A stretch of 64,000 bases of DNA. Source: Rhizodiscina lignyota. Its lineage: Eukaryota; Ascomycota; Dothideomycetes; Aulographales; Rhizodiscinaceae. The stretch lies in contig ML978123.1 of assembly GCA_010015805.1 (NCBI GenBank), positions 2,852,001 to 2,916,000 on the forward strand, given 5' to 3'. This document shows, in pieces, positions 1 to 12,291 of this stretch. Under the pieces are notes generated by a model. It had not been told where the DNA came from. It saw only the letters and a list, made by a program, of their open reading frames with translations, and ran no database searches. Position 1 is the stretch's first letter. Every line of letters starts with the position of its first letter. The position numbers were made by a program, and so were the translations under genes.

Positions 1-630
1 AGTTTCACTACTCTATCAATCGGAAGGATCTTGAGCTGAGGCGTGCTCCGTACAAGGTTTCGGGTGCCAAGAAATGAATCATACTGGCTCATCGCCGAAC
101 TCATGAAGCTCATTGGGCGACAAAAGGGCAGTTGCAGAAACTCGAAAGAATTGGGGTACACCAAATGCGGGGCTTTCGAATACAGCCATAGTGATTCATT
201 TCGTGTCATCCTGAATAAAACCATAATAGTGCAGTGCGTGTAGATGAAGATAAGAAGTAGCCGTATACAATGAAGACCGAGAAATAACAATGAAAATTAC
301 CCTTCATGCCGAACATGAATCCATCTATGCATGACTTCCGAAGACTTTCACAATATGCAGAAGCTCCTGGTTGATGGAAACTGTGGCCGGTACGTCGCAC
401 TGTTCGTCGAGGATACACTCAGACGGGACGAGAACTATTTTGCCGAGATGAGGCAGACCATGCTGAACAATCATGTCTGCCACTGAACTACCATTGTCGA
501 CATCGCCTGAAATGTCTCTTGAACAAGCCTGCTTTTGGCGCAGTAAAAGGGAATTCGATCAGAAGCTAACTTGTAATATATCAAAGCGGCATGGCCGATC
601 AAACCGAAGCAGACATAAAACAAAGCAATG
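1..630. other. Left-edge intergenic stretch
   Basis: No open frame here has recognisable domains, splice structure or codon pattern. The stretch is the 3' flank of the minus-strand bZIP gene. I see nothing else in it. Confidence 0.6.
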
Positions 631-1623
631 TCACCGATCCTCCCCATTCTTTCGCTCCAACATTTTCCTCAACATCTCCACCTCGGCCTCCCTCTTCGCA
701 AGCTCGAGCCTTAACTGATCCTTCTCTTTTGTTACGCTTCGCACCTCTTCTTCGAGTTCTTCGATACGATCGATGCGTTTCTGGCGGTACTTCTTGGCTG
801 CGATATTGTTTCGATGACGCTTCAGAGTCAAAGCATCTGATGGCTTGGAATGCTGCATAGAAGATGAACCAGTCGTACTTTGAGGGCTTGCGGGACTGGG
901 TCGCGACATAAGACCTTGTGGTGAGGCGTTTTCAAAAGAGAGTGGCTCTGGCAGGAGTGTCCCTTCTCCTTCGAAAGAGAAGGCGCCCTGAGCTACTCCA
1001 CTAGGAGTCGTAGACACATAGACGGAGTTGTCGGTATTATAGAGTTGGTTTATATCTTTAAGCTGTCAGTGCGGTGAAGTCTGGGGTGTAATTGGGTTGA
1101 AATACCATATGGCGAATCTAAGTCGAATGAAATAGGATCTCCCAGAGCGGTTTCGTACGCCCCAGACGTAGTATCGACATGAGTAAAGTCGGAGAAAGAA
1201 GTAAAGTTTAAGATGTTGCTGGAGGGTAAAGTGCAGTCCCCAAATGAAAGAGCCGAATTTTGATTCTGAATGACTGGATTGAAGCTAGACAGCTCCGCCG
1301 GTGCGAAGAAAGACAGATGAGAAGTTGTAGACGGGTAGAGACAGGTACTGCCACTACCATGCTGAAGCGCATTGGTGTGGGCAGAAGTAGGCGACAGAGG
1401 CCTGTCGGACGGTGCATCCTGCTGATGATCCTGCGGCTCCCATGTTTGCAGTGTTTGGGCGCCTCGAGTTCACGCCCGAGGCCGGACGACAAATATCAAG
1501 ATTTAGGAAGAAGTCAAACCTGTCAAGTTGGCTGAGGTTGATACCTGAGGTTTCTACGAGAGACGAATGTACCCTTTTATGGTGGACGTCTGGGGCTGTG
1601 GCTTCTCGTTGCGGTATCTTCAT
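631..1623 (-). CDS. bZIP transcription factor (CPC1/GCN4-like basic-zipper class)
   Basis: A nuclear sequence-specific regulator. The last exon (1055-631) ends in a basic region RHRNNIAAKKYRQKRIDRI joined to a leucine zipper (ELEEEV...LRLEL...MLRKML) at the very C-terminus. That layout matches the Gcn4/cross-pathway-control type, although the target genes cannot be read from sequence. The middle exon (1462-1106) is Ser/Thr/Gln-rich and activation-domain-like. It joins the last exon across a 50-nt intron (1105-1056) with a CTGAC branch site and an AAAG acceptor. Exon 1 (1623-1545, beginning MKIPQREA) is tentative: it keeps the phase and supplies an ATG, which the middle exon lacks. With it the protein is about 286 aa. 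The DNA-binding part is sure; the N-terminus is not. Confidence 0.8.
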
Positions 1624-2543
1624 GCGGCTTGCGGTGACTCATTCCAGGAGGTCCCACATCTCGACACGCTTGGAGTCTAGCGCGAACGATATTTTCTTAG
1701 GTATGCCTCACGGTGCCATCGTAGGTAGGACACCCTTCAACCCTCGTCGATGTTCGCTACTACTAAGAGACGCGTTCGAACCCCACATGCAATGTGCAGG
1801 CATACTGCTGTAAAATTGATTTTCCGTAGGTACGTGTTTGGCTCTGCGTGACAACTGGCTTGAGATCGATAGCAGCACATCTAACAAGATGCTCGAAGAT
1901 GCAACATTCGAATTGTATTGATCCATATATATCTCTTTCAAATGTCGTCCTGGAACTCAAGCTATCAATCATAGTCGTGGTTTCTTTCTCAGTAAGCCGG
2001 TCTAAAGGGACCGCGATATCTCTTATCGTCTCGACTTCTTGAAGCAGACTTCGACAAAAACCCTTTAGGCACTGTGCATTTCCATTCGTCTCTTCTTTCT
2101 GCTCCAGCAAGGTATCTTGGCTAATTTGGGCAAGAGCTCAACGGAAAAATCATTGCGGGGAAATTTCGAGCATGGACATTGATGTTAATCTGGGGTCCCC
2201 GCATCCAGTCGCAGTCGTTCGTAGCGTTTCATGACGATCTTCGGCAACTCAATCTTGCAAACTTGCCGTCTATTCACAGGTTCCCAACCGCTGCATGGTT
2301 CCTCTATCCAGGCCATCAGGAGGTGATCTCCCGGCATTCTCGACTCAATGCTTGTTCTATCCTGGCTATGTGGGGTATAGCGAGGGGGCGTTCACGACGA
2401 TGGGGTTACAGTAATGAAGAGGCACTCTATAAATGCCGGCGTCGAATGGGTTGATCATTCGCATCTGACCGTCAACCTTCTGTTCCTTTCCCGTCGAGGT
2501 CATTCTACGAAACGGCGCAGCCTTCGACTACCAAACCACCAGT
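1624..2543. other. Divergent promoter region, bZIP / MFS
   Basis: About 0.9 kb between two divergently transcribed genes. Apart from a TATA-like box at 2428-2433 I see no gene or repeat. Confidence 0.5.
2428..2433 (+). promoter_or_regulatory. TATA-like box of the MFS gene
   Basis: TATAAA lies 111 nt upstream of the chosen MFS start codon, a distance that fits a fungal core promoter. This rests on motif and position only. Confidence 0.4.
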
Positions 2544-4406
2544 ATGGGCCTTGGTGTCTTAGACGACCACCATCTCGAACATGTTCCCGGCACAGCCCTG
2601 CTTGCTGACGTGTTTGAGGCCCAGCGGCATCAATATCATGGTAATGAAAGCACTGCAATTGTACTTCCGGGCACTCTATTCTAACGCTAGATTAGGCCAC
2701 GATACCTCGGATCTAAAGCATGGCACTGGCAGAAACAAAGATATCGTTCTTGTCCCTCAACCAAGTGAATCGCCACGGGATCCTCTAAACTGGCCAGGAT
2801 GGAAGAAAGAATTACTCCTTCTCATTGTCAGTATCGACACCGCCGTCGTCGGTGCTTGGGGGCCAATGATTAGTCCCGGTTTCGCAGAAATGGCCAAACA
2901 ATTCAACATGTCATACAACTCTTTGAACGGAGGCCTGGGCTGGGCAATATTCGCAATCGGCCTTTCCTGTTTCATCACCAACGGCCTTTCCGTCAAGTTT
3001 GGACGTCGTCCGGTGATGATTGGCGGGAATTTGCTCTTGTTCATTTCTTCCGTATGGGCTTATTTCGCAACCAGCTACAAGTCCCTATTGGCCAGCCGTA
3101 TATTTGGAGCTGTCGGGATGAGCCCGTTCGAGGTATTGACTACGGCAATTATCGGAGACATATACTTCGTTCACGAACGGGGTTTGAGACTAGCGTTCTG
3201 GGGCCTGTGTTTAAATATCGGGGTAGGCGGAGGTAGCTGCATATCTGGTTACATTATCCAGGTCGGTATAGTCGAGCTATCCTACTGATACTTCATACTA
3301 ATGGCGACCAGAATCTCGGTTGGAACTGGACCTACGGGATATGTGCGTGCTTCTATGGGGTTTTTATTATTTTGATATTGCTGTTCGTTCCAGAGACCAT
3401 CTATCATCGCGATCCTGCCTACAACATCGATCTGGGCACGAGAGACCATACAGTTGAGACATTGGAAGCAGAAAAGATTGTCGGCGAGGAACCAAAAGGT
3501 CCACAACATTTGGAGCTGACTAAATCTGGGAACACAACGCAAGCTGGGATCCTATACACTGGTGCTGACGAACAGCCGTACACGTTCTGGGAGCAGCTCC
3601 TTCCAGTCCGCGGCATCGAGTCAGACGAGAACCTGCTGTACATCATTTTCAGGCCCTTTGGAATGCTTTTGTTCCCTCAGGTGCTCTACGGCTTCATTAC
3701 ATATGGTCTCTCAACATCATGGCTGGTTGTCATGATCAGCGTCTTGGCCCAGCTCTTCACGGGTCCACCGTACAACTTCTCTGTTGCGGACGTCGGCTTG
3801 ATAAGCATCGCCGCGCTAGTTGCATCGCTCTTGGGGTTCATCGCTGGGCCTCTAAACGACTATGTCGTCAAGAAACTAGCACGATTGAATAACGGCATCT
3901 ACGAACCCGAATTTCGACTGTTGTTGAATATCCTGACCCTCATACTGGGCGTTGTTGGATTCTTCGGATTCGGAGCCTGCCTGGAACATCAAACTCCTTG
4001 GCCTGGACCCGTGGTTCTCTACGGCATCATCTATTTCTCCATGTCATTCCTCAACATTGGGTGAGTATATCTATCGCCGTTTGTCATTCATCCTCTGAAG
4101 GTGAAGCCTGGGACCATCGCTGATTGGCTAATACGAAATAGTATCTACGGCTACATTACTGAATGCCACCGTAACAAAGCGCCTGAAGCATTCGCTTCTC
4201 TCAACCTGCGCAACTTCTACTCATTCGGGATGAATTATTTTATCAGCTCTTGGATCACTAACCAAGGCCCGCTTGAAGTCTTCAGCATTATCGGGGGGCT
4301 ACACATCTTCATCTGCCTCTTGACAGTACCAATGTGGATCTTCGGCAAGAGATGCCGCAGCTTGACTGCGCGTCTTACAATCTATCGAAAGATTCAGAAT
4401 TCTTAA
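2544..4406 (+). CDS. Major facilitator superfamily transporter
   Basis: An integral-membrane secondary transporter of the large fungal MFS group; the substrate is unknown. Four exons are inferred: 2544-2640, 2696-3261, 3312-4060 and 4142-4406 (558 aa). The start was chosen because exon 1 encodes MGLGVLDDHHLEHVPGTALL, a leader typical of this fungal subfamily. It splices in phase (GTAATG donor, CTAAC branch, ATTAG acceptor) to the conserved DPLNWPGWKK segment before helix 1. Visible landmarks are the helix 2-3 loop motif GLSVKFGRRPVM, a charged central loop (about residues 265-320, ending before EQLLPVRG) and later helices such as LLLNILTLILGVVGFFGFGA. The long central loop and twelve-helix pattern are normal for the family. 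A drug, sugar or toxin role cannot be decided. Confidence 0.88.
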
Positions 4407-4885
4407 GGGGTGGTCCCGAACTCAAGACAATCAACGATGTTGAGCTATTGGATCAGGGTCCAATATCTCTTGCTCTAGGAGAAGTGCGGTTTCCTTGCAG
4501 ATAGCGACCATATCATAAACTTGAATGAGAACAAATTAGAAATTAAGATCCTCAGATGAATAAGTGTCACCATGAACTTCAGAGGCATTACTACTTCGTG
4601 ACAACATCTTGGTGGCGAGCAAATGACTCGGTGAATCTTCGGAAGAATCGAGTGGCCAAGCCGGTCACGCCGCGCTTCACTTGTAACTCTTGCTCCCTTC
4701 TCACGAATCCCAATGATCTTTTGATATCGTCAAGAAAATATTTCGGTATACTGCTACGTACAGTATCAAAAAGTGCTCAATCGCTGGCTGGACCAACGGC
4801 GATCAACAACTTAGGAAAGACCATGTCTTAACCACAGCCGAGCTCATAACTTCTTCACCAAAACACACATACACACTCAGTCGCA
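4407..4885. other. Intergenic, MFS 3' flank / tls1 promoter
   Basis: No gene seen. A short segment near 4650-4710 recalls a tRNA-Thr anticodon arm but does not fold (see the rejected list). Confidence 0.5.
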
Positions 4886-5961
4886 ATGGCAGAGAACGGC
4901 GATAATTCTGAACCGATGTTCAAGGCAAACAAGCGACGAAAGATATGGAGAAAGCGACCCATTAGCGATGAGCCAGAAGATGTGGAGAGCGAGTCCACGC
5001 AAATCGACCAAGCACTTGACGCGTCTGAAAGTGGAGTTTCAGCACAACCGCCCAAAGCCGGAATGTCAATCGCCGAGATTCTGCGAAAAAGAAGGCAAGG
5101 ACAAGCGCACAAGGCAGGGATTGGCTTTTCGAACGTTAAAGCAACCAAAGCTGGCAACTCAGATGGGACCACGGAAACCGCGCGTCGAAACAGCGAGATT
5201 GCGCCTCCACTGGAGAACCTGAACAGCAGGTTTGTACTCCAGACAGGGCAACGCGTCGCGGATGAGACGGACAAGCATATGTGAGTGACAGTAACAGTCC
5301 CATATCATATTACACTGTAGCAACAGCTAACGCGTCAAGGAATGCATATGTAGAGGCCAAAATGGCTGAACTACGTGAAAGCGGACTCTCCTCTCAATCC
5401 GACAACCAAATCCGACAAGCAGTCGAAGAGACACTCTCCGCAGAGAACCTGCCTCGCGAGCGAAAGCCAACAAGTTCTGGGAAGCTCATGGAGGTCGATC
5501 TCGGCCCGGAGACAACTTTGCGCAACATTGCGCGTACCGAAGCTGCGACGAAGGGCACGGCTACTGGTGAGACGGAGGAGTATATTGGAGGTGGTAAGAG
5601 ACGAAGACGTAGGAGGAACAGCGAAGATGTCAAGCGGGACAAGCTGGTGGACGAGGTGCTGAAGCAGAGTAGGCGTAAGTGGAGACTCCCTAAGTTTTCA
5701 TTGCAAAGGTATTTTAGTGACACTCTAGTTCCAGTGGATATGTACACTCCGCCAGAGGCTATGCACGACTACGGTGACGAAGCTGCCGACGAACGTATTG
5801 CGGAAGAGTTCCGCAAGGAGTTCTTGAATGCGATCGAGGACAAGAACGTACGCAAACCACAACCAGCTGCACCAGCTCCAGGTAGAGGAGCGAAGCGTGA
5901 GGACCAGGTGAAAGGACCAAAGCTTGGAGGCAGCAGGAATGCGAGGATGAAGCAGCGATAG
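4886..5961 (+). CDS. tls1: Tls1 / C9orf78 (Hca59-domain) family protein
   Basis: Homologue of human C9orf78/HCA59 and fission-yeast Tls1, spliceosome-associated nuclear factors; Tls1 affects splicing of telomere and silencing factors. Three exons are inferred (4886-5280, 5340-5674, 5729-5961; 320 aa). The family signature RFVLQTGQRVADETDKHM spans the first junction and continues NAYVEAKMAELR. The N-terminus is basic (KANKRRKIWRKRP) and carries the MSIAEILRKRR segment. An RRRRRR stretch and the C-terminal YTPPEAMHDYGDEAADERI...EEFRKEF block also match the family. The second intron (5675-5728, 54 nt) is a multiple of three with no in-frame stop, so its retention would insert 18 residues. The family call is firm; function in this fungus is inferred. 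Confidence 0.85.
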
Positions 5962-6540
5962 GCTCTTGTATGCATGCCTGCAAACGATATCTCGAATGAC
6001 ACGACAGAATTTGACTCATGAAGATGCGCTTAATTTTTGTTTTTGTTTTGTTTTAATTTTTTCTAAGTGAAATTCGACATGATATGCCAAAACTTATCTG
6101 TGAATACGGCGAAGGCACCAGCAAAACATTACAGTATGCGAAGCCTTTCGACGACCCTCAGCTCGTTCTTTCACGGTTCTCGCCGTTACCACACTTTTCG
6201 AAATCATTGAGCAACCTTTGTTCTCCGCAAACTGTTTTCTCTGCCGAGAAGCTCCAAGTCTCGCGGCGGTCTTGTCCCTGATCTGCAACACCAAAACTCC
6301 CGCCCCCAAGGAACTCTTAATATCAGCTTGGCAGCTCGGCAATGACGTTTGTCAAGAAACAGTTGTGCCACTGACAAGATCAGTATGATGCCGTTACAAA
6401 TACTAACGATGCCCTTCTTCCCTTTCCTTACTTATTTTCGGAGCGCCTTGGCTCACTGGCCTGAATCAAATTTACTACTACCCGCCTTAATAACTGCCCT
6501 TTCACAAAACAAGCAATCGCAAGGACTAGAACTGCCCGTC
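5962..6540. other. Intergenic, upstream of small membrane-protein gene
   Basis: The frame of the downstream gene stays open back to about 6349 and has other ATGs, so a longer N-terminus is possible. Otherwise I see nothing. Confidence 0.4.
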
Positions 6541-6886
6541 ATGGAGCAACTTCGTCGTCGATCAGGCGGTGGCGGGGGTGTTGATGTGCCATACAACCCA
6601 CCACCTTCGGTTGGCCATGAGATCGGAGTCATGTTCGGCGGCATCGCCGCTTTCCTTATAAGTGAGTTTGCTCAGCTTCTCCTGAGAGGACTAGCACTGT
6701 TGCTGATCTCTCACAATAGGCAGCATCTTATTCTGGGTGTGGTGGAATTGGGCACAAAAGCGCGAAGACCGTATCGAGCGAGAAAGGGTAGAGGCTTTCA
6801 GGCAGGCTGGTGGCTGGGGTGCGAAGGAGAAACAGTTGAAAGTGAACAATTCGGATGAAATCAGTAGGGCTAAGAATGGAGCTTAG
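6541..6886 (+). CDS. Small single-helix membrane protein, unknown function
   Basis: Two exons (6541-6661, 6720-6886) encode 95 aa. The junction uses a GTGAGT donor and CAATAG acceptor and restores one frame. There is a Gly/Pro-rich head (SGGGGGVDVPYNPPP) and one hydrophobic segment at about residues 26-52 that continues across the intron (GVMFGGIAAFLIS joined to SILFWVWWNW). A charged helix follows (QKREDRIERERVEAFRQAGGW). This shape suits a small organelle-membrane or accessory subunit, but I do not recognise the family. The start could lie further upstream, because the frame is open to about 6349. MEQLRRRS was chosen as the ATG nearest the conserved-looking part. Confidence 0.6.
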
Positions 6887-7144
6887 GCTTTCATGATGCC
6901 TTTGACTGGCGGGCTTTGCTGAGACACTCCTGCCCAACATGAGCGATGTAAGAGTCCTCTGGCAGCATCTCAGTCTCCACGCACAGATATTAAGGCCTTT
7001 ATCAAACATTAAGAGACAATTCTTTTGCTCTATGCCATTTGTGAAATAAGCATTCCGCACTGTTGTCTATATATAAGCTTAATTCCCCGAGCAGTCAATT
7101 CAAACTCCGCTGAGACAGATCTCGCTTCCGTCAAAGTTAGAAAG

Positions 7145-7969
7145 ATGTCTGAAGACAGCCAAGAACGAGAAGAAACCTTATCAGAGGGCCTGTCCAGTAT
7201 TGGGCTTGACTCTGACTCTCAGGACGCAGAGCAAGACATCCCCGCGGACAAGCTGCAACTAACCATCAATGAACTCAGCGCCAGCGAGCTGCGAAACATA
7301 CTCTACGCTGAGGCACAGCGCGATGAGAGGATTTCGAACAGACTAGTGAGATACTACGATGGCTCACGCGGGAACTTTGACACGATCGGCCGTGACACCT
7401 TCCTCTCAGCCCTTGATGGCAGTTCATTCTCGGACAGGTTTAATCAGGGATTCAAAAGGGGAGGAAAGAGCGTAGCGAGTAGCGGGAAAATGTAGAGAGA
7501 AAAGGTATGGAAACAGACCGCGTTCCAAGCTTTGAGCATAATCAATCACCGCTCTCCTCCTGAAACGAGAAGCAATGCTCTGTCTGCCTTGCGTTCAGCA
7601 GGAAAGTATTGGTGCAGGAAAGGCGAACATTTCATGGAGGAAACAGTTGTTCGCGCAATGAAGATATTATTGGCATTCCTTATGGAAGCAGAGAGGGCCG
7701 AGTTCATCAGGGATATCGAGAACTCCCAGAAGCTACCATGTTTCTCTGTGGATCTTCCCGGCGATAATGACCCTGACTGGGTGATGGCTGTCCCCGCTGT
7801 TGGAGAGCACGGTGAAGAAGTCAAGCTCTTCACAGAGGATGATTTCCGACAGAGGTGGGCAGACACTCACAAGGCTCTCAAAGAGCTGAAGGCAGCAAGT
7901 AAAAGTGAGAGAGCTGATGCCGGTAAGAAGATGAGGGACGCATTCAGAATCGTTTACGGGCGAGAATAG
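7145..7969 (+). CDS. Hypothetical acidic protein, exon junction unresolved
   Basis: I do not recognise this gene. The first block (7145 to about 7437-7477) encodes an acidic N-terminus (MSEDSQEREETLSEGLSS) and a helical segment, LQLTINELSASELRNILYAE. The second block (about 7517/7537-7969) encodes a helical region, WCRKGEHFMEETVVRAMKIL, and ends KKMRDAFRIVYGRE. The blocks are in different frames, so an intron is required. Two solutions keep phase: 7438-7535 with a weak GTTTAA donor (241 aa), or about 7478-7516 with GTAGCG and ACAG. They could also be two genes. The first block begins at an ATG preceded by AAAG, and codon use looks coding in both. Confidence 0.5.
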
Positions 7970-8548
7970 AGTCAGTCCACGAGAGAGCGCAGTTTGAAGA
8001 AGGAAGAAGAATCTGACTGAGTTATTGGTATTCTCGACTCTGAGTGTGAATGAAACTTGCCAAATATTGCATCATTTCACGCTGAGCAAGCAACCGTAAT
8101 GACTGTGAAGAAAGTGAAAGCCTGAGGCAAAACGGCGGTTCTGTGGCGTACTGTTGGCTTCTGCCGTTGCCGCCCAAGAAGCAGGCAGCCAATCGCCGTG
8201 GTGCCGTGCGATTCAGGTGTTGGCTGACTTACGGGCCGGCACCGTGATCTTGATTCCAAGACTCACACCCATCCTCCTGCAACATCTTCGATCCTAAAGA
8301 TACCAACTCGTCGCCTAAACTCTTCACTCTTCACTCAAGGTGCGTACTTCACTTGAGGCTATCTCCGTCGTGGTTGCCACCTTTAGCGCGCCAAGACGGA
8401 GTGTTGTCTGCCAGGGTCAAGGCTAACTTGTACGCTTCGCTTCGAACAGACACCCTCAAATCTACAACAAACCCACCAAGCTTCCGCACCACAACTCTCC
8501 ACACGCTCCATCCACCGTATCCACACATCTTCACACTCGCTAGCAGAC
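7970..8548. other. Promoter and leader of UBC4
   Basis: No gene seen. The last 200 nt before the UBC4 start are pyrimidine-rich on the plus strand, as fungal 5' leaders often are. Confidence 0.5.
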
Positions 8549-9441
<893 letters not shown>

Positions 9442-9935
9442 CCAAAATGTAGATGGCGCATTGGGGAGTAACGGGAGATGAGAATAACCACACTCTTTCT
9501 ACGATGCACTTCATGGGTGTCGGAGGGTCTGGGAATTGTTACAAGTTTTGCTTAGCGGGCAACCGGTCGATCCGGCGCTTGGACAAGTCTGCAGATAAGG
9601 ATCGATGGGCTGTCCGCACTTGTGCTTAGGGATTTTCTTTTCAAGGGCTATGGGGAATTTGCTTCAGCACTGCGCGACCTGCATCATGCTCCTTTCATGT
9701 CTCAATACTTTCATGGAGTACGGATAGTGGCTTAGTGGTCTAGCAAATTTGCATTCTGGTACGGTAACGCTTCATTGCCTTTCATGTCTTAAAAACTGTC
9801 CGTTCTCGATACTTGTTTCACGGCTCTTCATGACTCCTCGACCTCCGGCTGGATTTCAGAGGAAACAGTCATTTTCCGATACATTTACGAGTCATCGCCG
9901 TGCTCCTTACTCATAAACCACACGCCCTCATCTTC
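9442..9935. other. Convergent 3' flanks of UBC4 and the P450
   Basis: No gene, tRNA or repeat seen. Confidence 0.5.
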
Positions 9936-11721
9936 TCAGCCCACGGGCCTGCGCCTCACGAGCAATTTCTCCTTAGTCGGAGGAATAGCAAAATCTGTCA
10001 TATATTTCATCTCCACTTTCTCGCGCCGCTGGATATCGTAGTTCAACACGATGTAAGCTAGAAGCAGCTTCATCTGGTGAGCTGCGAAGAAACGTCCTGG
10101 GCTGCAATCTTGGATCAGCATCCAGACTCATTAAAGCTGATGATATATGGGAAATTCGACTCTTACCAGGCATTTCTGCCGTGCATGAACGCCATGAAAG
10201 TAGGCGACGTCGTGACGAGCGAGCGTTTCTTCCTTTCCAGCGTTGTTTGCGTGTCTGTAGATATTCGGCTATCTATGCCTTCGTCTTCTTTCGTGGGAAC
10301 ATTGTTCATTTCTATTTCTTCGTCATTACCTTCGACGAATCTCAGCCCATCCCACGTTGTGCCATTTTGCCAGAATCTTTCATCATCATGTACGCCTCTG
10401 ACAGAGACACCAATCCACGCACCCTGCGGCACTCTTTCTCCCGTCGGCAGCACGACACCTTCCTTGGGGATGACAGCATGCATCGCTCCTCTGCCTCCGA
10501 AACCGGTGTGTCGGAGCGTCTCCTTCAGCACCGAGTCAGTGACGTGGAGGTCGGCGAGCTTGGCTCGCGTCCAGACTCCCTTGGGGGACGATTGCAGCGC
10601 GGTGGAGGCCTCATCTCTGAGTTTCTGGTATAGGGTGGCAAATGATGGAGAAGAGGCAAGATGGAGCAGCGTCCAGGTGAGCGTGAAACTGGTAGTGTGG
10701 ATTGCCGCGAAGGAGATGAGCAAGAGGCGGGAGATGATATTATCGGCCCTGGCATTGGCGGAATTCGCAGACGAGAGGGCGGCCGTTATGATGTAGTCCA
10801 TCAGGCTCTGTTCATCTCCAGGCTTGAATGGCTTCTTGTGCTCAGAACCGCAGCATTCTGATCCTTGGCAGCCCGACCTGCGGCATTTTGCCTTCCAAAT
10901 TAAAGGAGCCAGCCAGCTATTACATCGCCACGCGAAAAACCGGATCGGCAATCCAGCAAGCCGCGATACTACGAACCGGAACGGCGGAGGAGCAAGGAGC
11001 CGTGCGAGCCCAGTGCATATAGCCACTACAAGAGCATACATCGACAGCGCCTTCAGGAACTTCGGATCTCTCGCGAGTTCCTCACCAAAGATCACGCTCG
11101 CGCTCATGCGCAGCACGATAGCATGCATGTTCTCAAATGGCACGACTTCTTTCCACTCTCTCTCGTCCGTACCCCAGAGCTGCGGCATCACCTCCTCGAT
11201 GCCTCTTGCCACACGCTCTGTGAAGTCTCCCAGCCGCCTTGTCAACGGACCAAGGAGGACACTGTCGTGCAGCTGCCTATCCTCGCAGATGGCCGCGGGG
11301 AGGAAGTACTTCAGGCCGACGATCTCATCGCGCACTGGGAAGGGGGAGAGCACGTTTGCGGGCTGGGAGAGGAGCCATGGGATTGCGGAGGGTGGGAGGA
11401 GGACTTCTGGCTCGAGTGTTGTGTTGGGGGTGACGAATGGTTTGCCTTGTTTATTGTACTGTAAGTTGTTAGTTTGGTTGCCTTGATAGAAGGATATCTA
11501 GGATGTACCTTTTCGTAGCCCTCGCTGAGCATTTGCATGCCTTCTTTCCACTCCCGACGATGCGCTCGGAAGGTGGCGAACCATTGGTCGCCTTTCACGC
11601 CGACCCATGGTAGGTCCTTTGGAAGAGGTTGTCGAAATGTGCGTTTGCAGTGGACGTAAAAGAGAACAGAGAACAGGAGATATACCGCGGCATGTGGGAA
11701 CGTGAAGATTTGGAAAGCCAT
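9936..11721 (-). CDS. Cytochrome P450 monooxygenase, kaurene-oxidase-like class
   Basis: A haem-thiolate monooxygenase, probably anchored in the ER by the N-terminal hydrophobic segment (FPHAAVYLLFSVLFYVH). Three exons (11721-11509, 11458-10167, 10101-9936) give 556 aa. The haem-binding loop FMHGRNACPGRFFA, with the proximal Cys at about 502, is split by the second intron after TG of the Cys codon. The K-helix ExxR appears as KETLRHTGF (about residue 380). The I-helix reads AAIHTTSFTLTW (about residue 322), with His where many P450s have Asp or Glu. That substitution is common in fungal P450s related to ent-kaurene oxidase. No terpene cyclase, polyketide synthase or peptide synthetase lies nearby, so no pathway can be assigned. 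Confidence 0.93.
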
Positions 11722-12291
11722 GATTGGGATTGGTGAGCAAAAGAGAATTAAACGTTCGATATGATGCAGCAATTTGAACTTTGAGTTTCAATTCAGATTT
11801 TCTTTCAAAGACCTGCTACAGAAGGAAATGGGCTCCTGAGTCGCTGGTAAAAACTTGATATGTTATTCTGCTGCCTTGAGGCCTTGGGGTAACGATACGG
11901 ATTAGACCAGAAACCATCTCAGCTTAGCTGCAAGATATATTTGGCAAGTGCAGGCAGCTGATTTAATAAGTATTTTATGGCCGGAGATGATGTCGCTGTG
12001 GTAACGTTATCAAAGTTTGTGGGAACAATTTGATGCTCTTCGTCTGGGCCAAGTCTCTTCATGTGTAGACAATACTGCTCCCAAAGCAGTAATGCTTGCG
12101 AGCGATACTTCTTGAGCAATGGTATGAATGGTGGAAGCTTCATCACTAAATATAATACATAGGTAATATTTATTACAGTATCTCACTCCTATACGCTGGC
12201 GGTCAATTATTCTGTACAGCTTGAGCGCCTGATGCCTCGCTTGACGCAACCATATTATCATAAATGGGGGTTTCGGTGGAAGGAAACTTTG
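11722..12291. other. Intergenic, P450 promoter / nucleotidyltransferase 3' flank
   Basis: Relatively AT-rich. A 75-codon minus-strand frame at 11919-12146 has no recognisable features and is not called. Nothing else is supported. Confidence 0.45.

Noticed and set aside
4645-4715. tRNA-Thr-like segment (GTGGCCAAG ... CTTGTAA ... CGAATCCCA)
   Set aside because: The words recall D-arm, anticodon loop and T-loop, but the anticodon and T stems do not pair and no acceptor stem closes.
11919-12146. 75-codon minus-strand frame in the P450/nucleotidyltransferase gap
   Set aside because: Short and without features or homology I can name; the region is AT-rich, so chance is likely.
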